From Archilochus colubris (taxonomy: Eukaryota; Chordata; Aves; Apodiformes; Trochilidae): 64,000 nucleotides of DNA. Within the stretch, counting starts at the first letter, position 1. Each line of letters begins with the position of its first letter. The position numbers and the translations under genes are program-made. Where the stretch lies: NCBI GenBank assembly GCA_023079485.1, contig CM041097.1:13549561-13613560 (forward strand), read 5' to 3'. Of the stretch, positions 1-12,629 are shown one piece after another. The notes beneath the pieces were generated by a model, which was given only the letters and a program-made list of their open reading frames with translations, was not told the origin of the DNA and searched no databases.

Positions 1-1260
1 GATGGTAGAAAAAAAAATTATGTGAGGGAGAGCTACTCTTTGTCTTCACCTCATTACTGCTCCAGTGAGAGAACGCATTTCTACACTCCACCCTCTTAAT
101 TGCACCTAAATGACAATAATTCTTCAAATTGTTTAGACTAGCAAGATCAGGCTATTAAGGAGCAAGATACCCACTCCAAAAAAAAAAAAAAATGGGCCTA
201 GTCAAGCTGCACATACGTAGTAACTAGAAACACAGCACTTAGGAACATATATTTCAGGTGTTTACATATTAACTATTGCTGAAGATTTTGAGAGCTTAAG
301 TATATATGTATATATTGTATATACATGTTTTTATTTGCATGCATCTGGGTTAACCTCTTATCCACACAAAAAACTCATCCAGGTTTAACAGCCTTCTACT
401 GAAAACAATACAAAATACATTTTAGCCTTCATATCTCTTGAAGAGTTCATAAGACATGAAGCATCCTTCTGCTGACTTCTTAAAATGGTCCTGTTCACTG
501 ACATTTCCTTTCCAATATTATTTTGGATATTCTTTTTATATCCATGACACTGTCCATGATTCATTTGGGTCAGAAGTCTTATGTTTTATTTCTTTTGCAC
601 AAACTAGTGGGCTTTCTGAATGAAATCACACCATTTTATTATTTTTTTTAAAGGATAACTAATGGTTTTACCAGCAAACTACACTTTGGCATTCATTACC
701 CTCTCGGTGTTCAAGACCACTACAAGTCATTTCAGTTTTTGTTATCCTCTCAACAATGAGACTGAGTGCAGGTGCCCTCTATAATGACCTGGTGAACAGA
801 ACTGAGCTGAACATTTTTATGTAATTTTTCAAATCTGGAACATTATGTCTCATTTCATTTTTATGAGACTTATTTAAAACAATGTCCATGCAGGTCTTGG
901 GTACAAAGATTTTTCTTATTAGCTTTTTTTCATGGCTCTTTAAGCCAATGCACAGAACACATAAGCTGAATTGTCATTAGCCATTGTTGAGTCTTACAAC
1001 AGTTATATTGATTGGTATCTCCCAAAGGCATATTGTAATCATTTTACCACTGGAAGGGTTACAGGCAGACACATGCTCTGACATTCCTTAGATATGATAA
1101 ATGCAGCCATTTTCTCTATCACCACAGAATGACCCTTTCTATTCCTCTGAACCTGTAAAGCCCAAAAAATAAGATCACCCTAATTTATACATTTGCCATA
1201 CTTTCCAAAGTCCTATTTTTGACTAGCTTGTGGTGATTCACTTAATTTCCTCAATTAAAG
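1..1260. other. AT-rich stretch with no recognised gene
   Basis: All frames on both strands are broken frequently by stop codons. A minus-strand segment at about 679-758 is open and ends at a donor-like sequence (gctg then gtaaaa), but its acceptor is weak and the peptide is not recognised. I see no repeat family that I can name. The stretch is compatible with an intron, a 3' region or intergenic DNA. Confidence 0.5.
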
Positions 1261-1297
1261 TATTCAAAAGGAATACCTAATGTATTCCTTTTGAATA
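1261..1297. repeat. Perfect 15-bp inverted repeat with 7-nt loop
   Basis: The left arm tattcaaaaggaata (1261-1275) is followed by the loop cctaatg and the exact reverse complement tattccttttgaata (1283-1297). As single-stranded DNA or RNA it would fold into a perfect hairpin. No flanking element that would explain it, such as a transposon end or terminator, is recognised. Confidence 0.9.
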
Positions 1298-1963
1298 ATC
1301 TTGTACTGCAGCACTTTAAATAAAACATTATTAACAGGATTTTCCTCCAGTGTCATCACATTCATAAATACCAGAAGGTATTTCTGACATGTGCCACATA
1401 TGGATCACTTTGTCTACTGCCACAATCACTATTATTATAATAGAAACTAGTATGTGGTTGTTAATAGCTAAAGCAAAGATTTGATCTGTCTCCCTTTCAA
1501 CTGCATATTCTTCACTGGTGCCTCACTATCATCCTCAAATGATCATAATGTCTAACATTTGTTTAGTTTCTAAATACCACTGTAGATCCAAAGTAGCGTG
1601 TTAGTGCTACATTTTATCCACATATAGACGTTTTAAGGCATACATAATGCCAACATGATTAAGGTACTATGTGTTCATGAAAGCAATAAAAAATATAATT
1701 GGCATTAATCTTTTAAATAAAAGGTTGTAAGACAATTGGACAGGTTCTGTAACTAAATATATATTATATCCTGTGTCTATGAACATTACATCCAGTAGCT
1801 ACAGACTTTATACAGTTTGCAGTGACAGATGATTCAAAGAAAACTAATTCTCTGTAAACAGCAGAAGGAAAAAATCCATGCTAATATAGCAAGATTACTC
1901 TTCCATATTAAAACTAAAGCTGTATTCAGTTTTGTAGTTGAATTATTTTAAAATATTTGCAAC

Positions 1964-2062
1964 CTCGCCTAGTTGAGAAGTGTCCCTCCCCATGACAGGA
2001 AGGTCAGAGTAGACAATCTCTAAGGTCCCTTCCAACCTAAGCCACTCTATGATTCTATAAAA
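1964..2062 (+). mobile_element. CR1 LINE, 3' end fragment
   Basis: The segment contains the CR1 3'-terminal pattern: a 'ctaaggtcccttccaacc' stretch, then 'ctatgattctataa', matching the short terminal repeats that end CR1 elements in birds. Only about 100 bp remains, a typical 5'-truncated copy in sense orientation. It is non-coding and diverged. The 3' end is clear; the 5' edge is approximate. Confidence 0.8.
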
Positions 2063-2905
2063 TATTAGCCAAGTGCATATCTTATTGGATGCAAGTTGAT
2101 TACAGAATTGGTAATTCACAGAAACATTTTAAAAATTATAGCAACCATAAAGATACAACTTCTCTTTAACAAGTTACAATCTTGCCAACTACTGCACACA
2201 TTCTTCTTGCATTTGCCAATACTGGGGGTACTGAGGAACTACATTTTGTATGCATTAGGAAGAGTGGTTCTATGATTGATGCCTTAATTCAGAAGATCTG
2301 ACAGCAGAGAGTTTTAATATTAAAAAAGGAAAAATTTTGTTGACTATATGTGACTCACCTTGTTACTTTAAGACTTGTAATGATCCAAAAAAAAATCATT
2401 GTATAAGTCTTAGCTATTGCACTTCAGGCTAATCTATTTTAAAATTCAAGTCATTACAATTTTTCCCAAAGATGTCACCTGATCATCTGTTACTACTACT
2501 ATTTTTTATACTCTAGATCTGTAAAACTGATCTAAAATATACAAATTCATTAATAATACTTTACCTTCAGTGTTCATAAAGGAAAAAAGGACAGAAAGGT
2601 AGAAAATACCAATCAGTACTCAAAAGTCTTCTAATGTGAGACCAAACATTTTTAAGAACTTCCACAAAAGTTTGAACACCTTAAGTACTACAATGAAATT
2701 ACTGTCACTGCCCTACTGAACCACAAAACTGTTCTTAACACTCAAACACACAACTAAAATCTTTTCATCTATTTTTTCAGATACATTAATCACAAGCTTT
2801 GAGAATTAACTTTCTCTGCAAATCTTTCTCTCCATCTGTTTCCTAGGAATTATTTCTTTTCTTTTTAACCACAGAACTTTTAGCTATTAAATGTAACATT
2901 TCTGG
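2063..2905. other. Unassigned AT-rich stretch
   Basis: No gene or repeat is recognised. One strong minus-strand donor match (aacaag followed by gtgagt, junction near 2358) stands alone: the open frame before it lacks a convincing acceptor, so no exon is called. Confidence 0.4.
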
Positions 2906-2908
2906 ATT

Positions 2909-2937
2909 GTTTTTGTTTGTTTGTTTGTTTGTTTTTT
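2909..2937. repeat. (GTTT)n microsatellite
   Basis: About six tandem copies of gttt or tttg end in a short T run. It is a simple sequence repeat. Confidence 0.9.
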
Positions 2938-3010
2938 AATGCCCTATTCTTTCTAGCATTTCATTCCACTTTTACCAGGGGTGTGAGCAGGTTGCTGACT
3001 ATGCTGGTAG

Positions 3011-3490
3011 GTGGGGCAGGGAGAAGCACCCTCTCCACATTTCACTCAGATAATAGAAATCTGCAGGCTGCTCAGTGTGACAGCTGAGCTATGGGAGCTA
3101 AAGCAACTTGTTCCGCTTGTCAGCCTCCGAGAGGCTTCTGCAGCAAGATACAATTGTGATGACACCACCATCACAGAACTGGGTCAAACATACGGTCACT
3201 TTAAAACAGGATGTCAACCATTCTTTCTACTTGAGGAATTTGATTCAGTGACACTAAAAGCTGTTAGATACCATTAGCTTTATATCCAGGTTCAAAATGA
3301 AACCGTTACTTTGGTAGTATTTGAAAAATCCTCTTGCAAGCCCGACATTGCCATTAAAGTTTGCAGGAATCGCCAACTGCCAAAAAATGTCACTATTGCC
3401 CAAGGGGATTGGGTGCTTTATGTCCAGAACACTTTGCTGTGTTGCACGAGGGATCTGTGCCTCTGCAGTAATATTTCTATTATGACCCTT
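3011..3490. other. Unassigned block with overlapping open frames
   Basis: This roughly 480-bp block is richer in GC than its surroundings and is open on both strands: plus 3011-3277 and 3311-3499, minus 3254-3601. The minus frame has a balanced composition over its last 70 or so codons and could enter as an exon after the 'ttactgcag' near 3470, but the pyrimidine tract is poor. I do not recognise either protein. It could be a conserved exon, a degraded mobile element, or chance. Confidence 0.2.
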
Positions 3491-3499
3491 GTGGCTTAA

Positions 3500-6400
3500 A
3501 TGTATTAAAATCCTCACAGAATTTTTAAAAAGATTATACAGATATATATATATTTTAATTGCATAAATAATATACCTTAACTCATGCCTGGATATATTCA
3601 TTTGTTCAAATCATCACCATACATGGAAATTTTTTTGTTTTGTTTTTTACTGGAATAGAATTACTATTTGAATTGTAGCTATTTAAAGAGAACTAAAAAG
3701 TAGTAATGACTAATATATTCTACTTACCTCCCTAATTTTTGGAAGATTTACTTGCTTTATATTTTATATATATTGTATACTATACAGCAAACACGGTTCA
3801 AAGTTTAAGTAGTTGGAGTACACAGCTCATGCTGCACGGTAGATCTAAATATTTGGAAAAACAGATATTGAGATGAAGACAGTTATGACTCTGACTTTGG
3901 ATCATCAGAATCTTTATGTAAATGACATACTAAAACTATCTGCTTTAACATCATTACATTATGTATGTGTTTCAGCACAGGTAACCTGAACCAAAAAGCA
4001 GGAGAAATGTAGAAGGAAAGAAAAGCAGTCTAAGGCACTCAGAAGTAGTTTCCTTCTCAATATTTCACCAATTTGTTCTGGCAGTCTGAATCAACCTCTA
4101 ATCACAGATCCACAATTCAATTTAGAGGTATTTCAATACACCTTATTAAAAATTTCATATATATCAGAGGTTTATGTATATTTTTTTATTTACACAACAT
4201 AATTGGCTTTCCAGTTCAACACAATTTTCAGGAAAAATATTTTCAAGAAAAACTTCTCATGGAACTGTTTAGATAAGGTTATTCCCATTCTTTGTGCAGT
4301 TAAAACTTTTACAATTCTTAAAAAATAATTATTATTTACTTGCTTTGATTTCTAAATGCCTTTGATGTAATTAATGAATATTAATTAGTCTTCTGATGTT
4401 GGACTAATGAGAATTTCATGTGTTCATGAGAAAATATTTAAAACAATGCTAGACTTTGATTTATGGGGGTTTGTTTCATCAGCATTAACAATACTTTATT
4501 CTTTGTATTCTCCAACTTTTTCTTCAAGCTTCCTGAAGACCTAGTCTTCATATTCCAGTACAAACTGGAACCCAAAAAATGTGTAATAATTCAGTCAATT
4601 ATGAGCACATAATCCTAAATGGATAACAGTGTAAGCACTAATACAGACAGCATGAATAATGGTCATACTCAAGATCATTTACTTCCACGTTTTACATACA
4701 TTATTTATGTTTATGATGGAGCATGTCTGAAACAAAAGAATAAATTATAAAGCCACACCACTTCAGCTTCAAGAATCTACAGGCACAAAACCAGCAGTGT
4801 TGTTGCTAAAGCACAATACCACACACATATTTCACAGGTGGCTACATGCACAAATAGCTAGCCACTAACATAGGAAAACACGTGGGTTTTTTTCTTCATT
4901 TCCACTGCTTGCAATACATACCCACAAGGAGCTCACTAAGAGTGTCTCAGCATATGCTGCACAACATACCTCCAGTACATACACTGCCGAAGTTATAAGA
5001 GGCCAGTGGAACCTTTTTGAACTTACAGGCTGAGACAATCTGTCAGAATGTGCCAACAGTTTCAGGTTAAACAGCCACTGTTTCAAATTCAAATTTCAAA
5101 TTCATTCAAAATGCCAATTTACACTTTAAGTAACTTAAGCAAAGCAGTCCTCTGCTACTACATCTACTGTGTATACAAAGATAACTGGAATAGGCAATAA
5201 CTTAAAAAAGAGGTTCATTTCTTCAGAAGTAAGCACCTATGAAGTCAGCTCCAGTAACTTACTGCTCCCAGCAACTGCAAAGGTCTTTTGCTGAAATATC
5301 TTTTTGGGTCAAGAAATGGCATAAACCTCAGTGCTAATGAAGTCAATAGCACACATTTGCTTAACTAGCATTCTAGACCAGTTGACTGCTGTGCTATTAT
5401 AGTTCTTACATTCTGGGCCTGCTACTTCCAAATTAAGATAAAATTCAGTATCTATTTTTAAAAATTGTTTTCCAATAAAGCCACACCAATTTGAAATCAT
5501 CCATTAGAACATTCTATCTACTAATTAACTCCTTACATCACAAGAGAAATACTCATTATAAGCTTCCTAATGACAACACCCTAAACGTGCAAAAGCATGG
5601 CACTACCTCATTGCACAGTGCCCACTGCAGCATACAGAGACTAGAACACTTCAATGCATACCCATATAGCACATTTCCATACGCATGGAATGCCTTCACA
5701 CAAGTCTCAGTATTGAGTAACGACAGAAAAGTTCAGGTAACTAAATTATCACACACTCTAAAAGTGCCAAGTGTCCCACAGGACACTCAGTACCTAACAG
5801 CATTTGAATCCAAACCCAAATATTTCAAGAGAACTATTTTAACATATACCAAAGTTTAAAATATCTTCACTGATACCAATGTTTAATTTTTGTACTGATG
5901 TCTGATTGACTGTAAAGCTATGCATATCAATATGAATGCAGTTCTACATTACAGTACAACTCTGGAAAAAATAAGGAAGTAATTTTAGAAGATTTATGTA
6001 GTATACAAAGTATTTATAAAAGACAGATGCTGTGGATAATCATCCATTTCTAATTCTGATTATGTGCAACATCAGGCCTTATATATTACTCACAATAGAA
6101 GTATTCATCTTCCTCCAAAGAACAATGTTTTTTTCTCACTTTATCCTTCACCTGAACTAACATAAGTCTACATTTAGATCTTGATACTCAGTCTTCCATT
6201 CTGATATTAAAACTCACTGCTTGGAGATGTGCCATTATAGCATACATCAGATTGGGTAAAGTAAATCAAATACATACAATAGTTCTATATGGTTTATGTT
6301 CTAAAACATTTACATTCAAAGTTGTACTTCAAAAATACACATTTCCAAATTAACATTTTTAGTTTTATAAAATCATATTATCAAGGTCTAATAACTATTG

Positions 6401-9120
6401 CTTCTGTTGCAGCACTGGGAAGGACACATCTTGCAAGAGGTATAAAACTATTTAATGGACTAGGATTCAAACAGCAAAACTGAGGAAAAGCTGACAAAAA
6501 TCTCTCATTGAAAACACTTAGGTAAACAGCAAAGATAATTCCTGCTACTAACAGTAACTGATCAGTGCAGGGAAGCTTACAAATTACACTAGTGAGAAAG
6601 AAGCAGGCAAAAAAATATGTGCCTCAAAGCAGAAGCAACACCTTGGCAAAACTCCCACAAGCAAACAAACACACTTCGAGTCTAGGCTTCACCATCCTTC
6701 TGCATCTTTAAAAGTACACGTACCCAGCAGACAACTGTCTGCCATATGATATTAGAGTCAACCAACCTGGCCAAATACCCAATTTACTAAAGCAATTTCT
6801 TTCACTAAAAACAAATCTGTGTGACCAATCTGTTGCTAGTAATATTGAAGCTTGGTTATACCCACATGAACTAAAGAAACTTCAGATTAAATAGATACTA
6901 AATTAATCTCTGGTAAGGAAGATTAGTGCTCTACTTAGAAAGACATATATTACTTATTACTGAAAGAGATGCAAATTCCTGGATGAGATTTGTATTCTTT
7001 TAACCATAAAAAAAGATACCAAGAATAATTTTCTAACCTGTCATATAACTGTGAAATACGTACACTCTTTCAGGACTTTCTCAATGAATGTGCAATTCTG
7101 AAAAGGTACTCAATGTTTAAGTGAAAAGTCATCACTATTATTGTTTTTTAAAATCTCCCAGTTACTTTAAAAGTCAAAGATATTTCTACCAGTTTAACTA
7201 CAATATTCGGGAACGAATAACAGCCTTTTTAGAACAAAAAATAAACACCTTACAGATGCAGTTTCCTTTGTATTTAATAGACATCCACTTCCTTGCTAAT
7301 TGCCATTGGGTCTGAGACTAAAAACTGCAATTAGTTATGCTTCACTGACACACACATGAACACTATTGATGTTACATTACTCAACCTGAACATTAATAAA
7401 CAAGACTCTTAAAAATTTTAAGTTGCACCACTTCTACTTTATTAATCTATTTGTACCAAGAGACAAATACACTCTATCCTCTACATATATCATTCTGGAC
7501 AGAAAAATGTTAGTCTGCCACATGAACACAAAGCCAAGAGACTAAGACCACTGTTTAGTTTGTGCAAGCAGTACTTAATTAAGATCATAAAATATGAAAA
7601 AATAGAATGCATTACTAATACTGTTTTATTTTCAAATAGCCCTCAGTTACAAATGAGTTTCACTAAAGAAATGAAATTGACAGCATAAAACCCAGAGGAA
7701 AACAATTTTAATTAGTTCAAACAAAACTAACAAAGGCTACCAGCAGTAAAAACCTAACTTCTTTAAATTCCAAAATGAATCTCCTCTCCTGACCTTTATA
7801 GAGCTCAAGATGCATACGTACACAGAATAAACAAAATAATTTGAAAGCAAATTCACCGAGTGCACCTGACCTTTGAAAAGGCACAGATAATTTTAATCAG
7901 ATTTGCACAATGTTAGTCTAAGTTTCCATGTAGCAACACAATGATGACAAAACTACTTAAGTAAGTTAAAGAAAAACTTAAGAAACAAAATACATTTTTC
8001 CAAAGTAAAAGCATTGCTAAATAGTCTGAAGTAGCCAATGGCTCTAAAAGTTTCAGATTCAGGAAAGATTCCTACAGAATTCTACTCCCTCAGTACCCAA
8101 GTAAAGCTGTACAACACACTCATACAGAGAAAAAGCCTTTCCTGCCAGTTATGAAAGTTTCTGTGTTAAACTGAAGAGGTGGCACCTAAAATAAAAAAAA
8201 GAAATTTACACAAACATTTTAAAAATTAGTTTTCATATGAGTGGCCAGAGGTTACCTCCTGGATCATCTAGCATGCTGTAGTTTACTTCAAGCCTCTTGT
8301 TTATGTTGATTTCACTTACTTTCTTAAACTCTTAAAATCTACAGTAATCAAGTTTTGCAACAAATAATCTGACAAGGACTACTGCCTAGTAGAAATCTCT
8401 AGTTACAAGGAACAGTTCTCAGAACTACACATGAATTAGGCTTAGTTGACACAAGGTGACAATTCCATCCTCTCTGGAAGGACAAGCAGTTACAGCAAGT
8501 CATAAGCCACTTATTAGCCACCAAAGCTGACTGTTGCTTGCAATGCTCAGAAAAAACAAAGAAAGGACCCTTATATGCTGTGCAAGTTCCAAAACAGCTT
8601 CCTGCAACTATCGCTGTGTTACTTCTGCCTGAAGTGGGGAGAACATGTAGAGCTGAAAGCCCTATTTAGATTCAGGATGTGCAATCTCTATCAGATTAGA
8701 CCTTCCACACTGAAAGTGACAACAGGATTCTGCCCAAGCTGGAAATGATAGCATGCAAGTAAAATACAGCTAGCTAAGAGAAAAATTTTAAATGCTTAAG
8801 CTTGGCTGTGGTACTTTTTAGAAAAGAACACAGAGCAGAACATAGATCCTCATTAATCTGATATTTACCCAAGACTAAATTCTGTTCAATGAACGCAATA
8901 GAAAAAAGTAGCTTTGTCAAATGACGTGCTTTAATCTAACAGCACTAGTTCACATTACTTCCAGCCCAGCTGGTTTTTTTTAAAGCTTATTTCTTAGCTT
9001 TTACAGGAAAATGTTCATCTTAACAAGCCACATAGATATTAGAACAGCTGGAAAGAAAGTATGAAGTAAATACTCTTAAACTATATGGATTCTTAACTAC
9101 ACATGGCCCACAAATGAATT
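3500..9120. other. AT-rich stretch with no recognised gene
   Basis: The DNA is about two-thirds A+T with very few CpGs. An open plus frame at 5491-5859 (122 codons) has no recognisable protein features and is probably chance. A strong isolated minus donor (ggag then gtaagt, near 3727) has no matching open exon. No repeat family is recognised, so intronic or intergenic DNA is most likely. Confidence 0.5.
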
Positions 9121-9124
9121 TTAC

Positions 9125-9273
9125 ACATCGACTGTTTCCTTGTAGAAACTCCACTACTCCTGTAATATCTATGAGCAGCAAGGTGAGGCTAATGTGCTTC
9201 TGAAGACAGAACTTGGTCACCTTATCCACACTCAGACCATTAAGTGCAAATATCATAACATTTGACACAGCCT
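9125..9273 (-). other. Candidate coding exon (weak)
   Basis: On the minus strand a good acceptor (ttgcttattgtttcag) ends at 9274. It is followed by an open frame that begins EAVSNVMIFALNGLSVDKV and continues with a protein-like mix of hydrophobic and charged residues. The 3' boundary is uncertain: the best donor is gtaaaa directly after position 9125, a weak match. If real, it could belong to a minus-strand gene starting in the CpG island at 14.6 kb. I do not recognise the peptide, and a chance open frame of this length is quite possible. Confidence 0.25.
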
Positions 9274-9289
9274 CTGAAACAATAAGCAA

Positions 9290-12200
9290 CAGAGCAGAGT
9301 TTATAAATCATCTGACAAGGAGCATTGCTGAGAGCTAACATGTTAAGGTAGGATCATGAACAAGACTTTTCCATAACAGCAATCCTCCATTTCTGTGTCA
9401 CTGATTCATTATGCAAGTTTGATGTAGGTCAGGCAAACTTTTCATTGAAGCAACAATCACATTCCTCTTCTGCCATACTATTTTGGTCTTTTTCTTGCTC
9501 CTTTGGCTCACACTGTATTTTATCCTAGAGCTTATCTTTCATCACAGCTATCTGATATCCTGATCTGTTTCTAATAAGGAGCTTAACTTATTCAGCTTAT
9601 CAGGAAGGTTGAGAATGTAGCTGATCACTGTGAGCAGCCACATATGAAGGCTTACAACATGCAGCACCCTGACTTCGCATACAGAGTATACAGGATCTAC
9701 CACTTCAAAAAGAACATTAGAGAAACTGAAACTTGAATAAAACCCAATTTCCAGACACTGAAATTTGAAATGAGCTTTAGAAACTTAAAATATTGAAATG
9801 ACTTATGACTATGTTATTTCATTTCAATTTATGAATGTGAAATCAAAGTTATCACTGTTTTGGTACAGTAAATTCCAGATTTGTTTAGTTCAGGGTAGTG
9901 AGAAGGCAGGCTACATGTATGCCAGTTTCCACTTGGGAAATCTCCAGTCTGTGGAATTCTGAAGAATGAAGAGACTTTACTGTATGCATCCATTCTAATG
10001 TAGCTTCAGAGTAAGTTCTGAACTGTCAGGCAAAATTTCAAGTAGGAAGTTTCTCACAGGGACATCAAATATTTATTGTCACATTTGTTTCAAGCAATAG
10101 GTTTTAAGACGCATTTATTTCTACAATTTTAAAAACTGTTACTTTAATATATATAATATGCTTGCTGTACATGGAAAAAATTATTCAGAAAGCAAAGACA
10201 AGAAAAACCATTGATCCAATTACAGTGTAGGCAAATGACCCATCTCTGCTTTATTTAACTAGTTAAATTTACAATGCTGAACTTGTACGTCCTGTCTGTA
10301 ATACACACTAATAAAATATGGGTTTATGACAATGTGTAATTTTTAATGTTTTTATGCTGATAGTCCTATATTCAGCAATGCAACTCAGCTGCTGATCCAT
10401 TACAACACAGCCACATCCCAATTTGATGCCAATATTGAATAAATCCAGTTTTGATGCAGTGCCTATGTGGCTGGAAGCCTGTAAACAGTATCAGCAAAGA
10501 AATTAGAGCATTCAGCTTATCTCTAAAATTGACTGTAAGCATCCCACTACTGTTAGAAGCCAAGAAACTGCAGCTACCTTTCAACAGAGAAATCAAACAA
10601 GAGATGAATTATAACCTATTCCGTGCTGGAACACAATAAAACCAGTTTGAATGACCCTGTGAACATTTGCACAGATGTGGCTAGCACAAAGAGGCTGTTT
10701 AGAAATTGTTCCTTTTCACTCTGTCAGGACAATGCACAAGTACAGCAGCACTTCCTCTCTACTACTGCACTGTAAATCTGCTTCAGAGGATGAAGGCACC
10801 TTATTACCTCATGTTTTCTGGGTGGTAATACTAGCATCTCTCTAAAGCAACTCCAGATCTTTATTCCTGTGTAAGCAACTGTCTGTAGGCTGTACAACAA
10901 ATGGGAACAATTAGCATTTCAAGCTCAGCAAGGCTGAAAACAATCTTTCTGTATAGCAAAAGATGCCAAGAAGAAAAGGACATAGTATCACCTGATTACC
11001 ATCAGCCCCAAAGTGTCCCAGTTTTTACCATTACTTTTCATAAAGTGGTATAGTACAAATATATTTGTGAACTAACAGCTCTACCGTAGGTAGTTTCTTG
11101 CAACACTGGTAAATATTGGTAGTTCCATCAGTCTTAATACAATAAACTGAAAACTACACAAGATACTAAATATTCAAGTAAATGTAGAGCAATTTTGGCT
11201 TTTTAATGCTTTCATCATTTTCATATTTTCAATGTACAGACAAGAAAGGATCACAAACCTGCTAAGTTTACCACAAAAAACCCCAACACTGCACTAGAAA
11301 AAAATTAAAAAGAATATCAAACACAGAATAAAACCTCCTCTTACTTGGATATTCTATTTTCAAATTTTGAAGGACTTGTCTACATCTTTAGCCATACAAA
11401 TCCTTTAAACATACTTGTTTTCCTAAGTAAATCACTACTACTACTACTGACAGGTACTACTCCCAGAAAAATACCTGTACTAAACAGCACTGGTCTGTCT
11501 ATTCAGAGTACCTCAAATTCTAGATAGAATTCAAAATAAAAACACAGCAGAATTCTTTGCACTCTGTTGCATAACATACATCCACCTCTAAAATCTTCCA
11601 TAGTTTAAATCCTGCATCTAGGATGGTCTTATAGAAAACTGCAGAGACTGATCTTTTGTTTGTTTGTTTTCCCTTAAGTTACAAGTAGCTGCTTACTATT
11701 CCATACTGAACAGCTTAACTATTGCTGTCCAGATGCCAGGAACACCCTTCTCTTTATTTCAGTACTTACTAGGACAAATAACTATAAAGTAATTTATAAT
11801 AATTAATCACAAATATTTAACAATACTTATAAAAAAATCAGAGATTAAATGAAAAGACTACTCGTCCACAAGTCTGTAATGATAACTGAACCAAAACTAC
11901 TAGGTGATAACCTGCATGCAGACACACACAAACTGGCACAAGTTTGACAATTACTGTTTAATAAAACTAACATTATTGTAGTTTCATGATAAATTAAATA
12001 CAACTTCTGTGAAAGCATGCATGTGACATGGTGGTTAAATCCAGGATAATAATTTTTATATATATACATTTTTTTTTTAATGAAATAGCATAGACTATTA
12101 GCTCTTCATTCAAGATGTGTTGGTATTGTTTTCTTCCCTAAATAAACTAACGTAATCATATTTTAAACAAGACTACACATTCTCCTAAGCAAAACATCTG

Positions 12201-12600
12201 ATGACCAAAGACATTTATAAACCTTAGATTTTAGGCAAGGTCGTATCTGTCCTTCCCTCATCTCCTTGCCAAATTGAATGTTTTAGAGCCAAATTTAACC
12301 TGAAAACTTCTCTGCAATGAATAAAATTGCTATTCTGAAATATTTTTCTTCACAACCATATATTTCTTTAATATTTAATAACACAACATGCACTAAAAAA
12401 GAGACTGAAATCCTGAAATCATTAGGAGATGTCCCAGCTCAAGAAATAAAAAGATGACATACATTTCTCTGCAAGTGTAATTTCAAAGTCCTTTCACACG
12501 GGGATCTAAAGACTGTCAGCTTGATTGCTCTGCTACTGTATATTAAATAAGCTTGTAATGAAACTACTAGTTTTGAGTCATTGAGATGCCAAAGATCCTA
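9290..12600. other. AT-rich stretch with no recognised gene
   Basis: Short open frames at 10372-10639 (both strands) and 11845-12069 (minus) show no recognisable family. A short (gttt)n run lies near 11656-11670. No interspersed repeat is recognised. Confidence 0.5.
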
Positions 12601-12607
12601 TATGAAG

Positions 12608-12627
12608 TATATATATATATATATATA
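12608..12627. repeat. (AT)n microsatellite
   Basis: Ten or so perfect AT dinucleotide copies lie in an AT-rich context. Confidence 0.9.
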
Positions 12628-12629
12628 AA

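Noticed and set aside
2340..2400. Perfect minus-strand splice donor near 2358
   Set aside because: No acceptor-flanked open exon precedes it; single donor matches occur by chance at this scale.
3720..3790. Perfect minus-strand splice donor near 3727
   Set aside because: The frames before it are blocked by stops and no acceptor fits.
5491..5859. 122-codon open plus frame in AT-rich DNA
   Set aside because: Composition follows the local base composition and no domain is seen.
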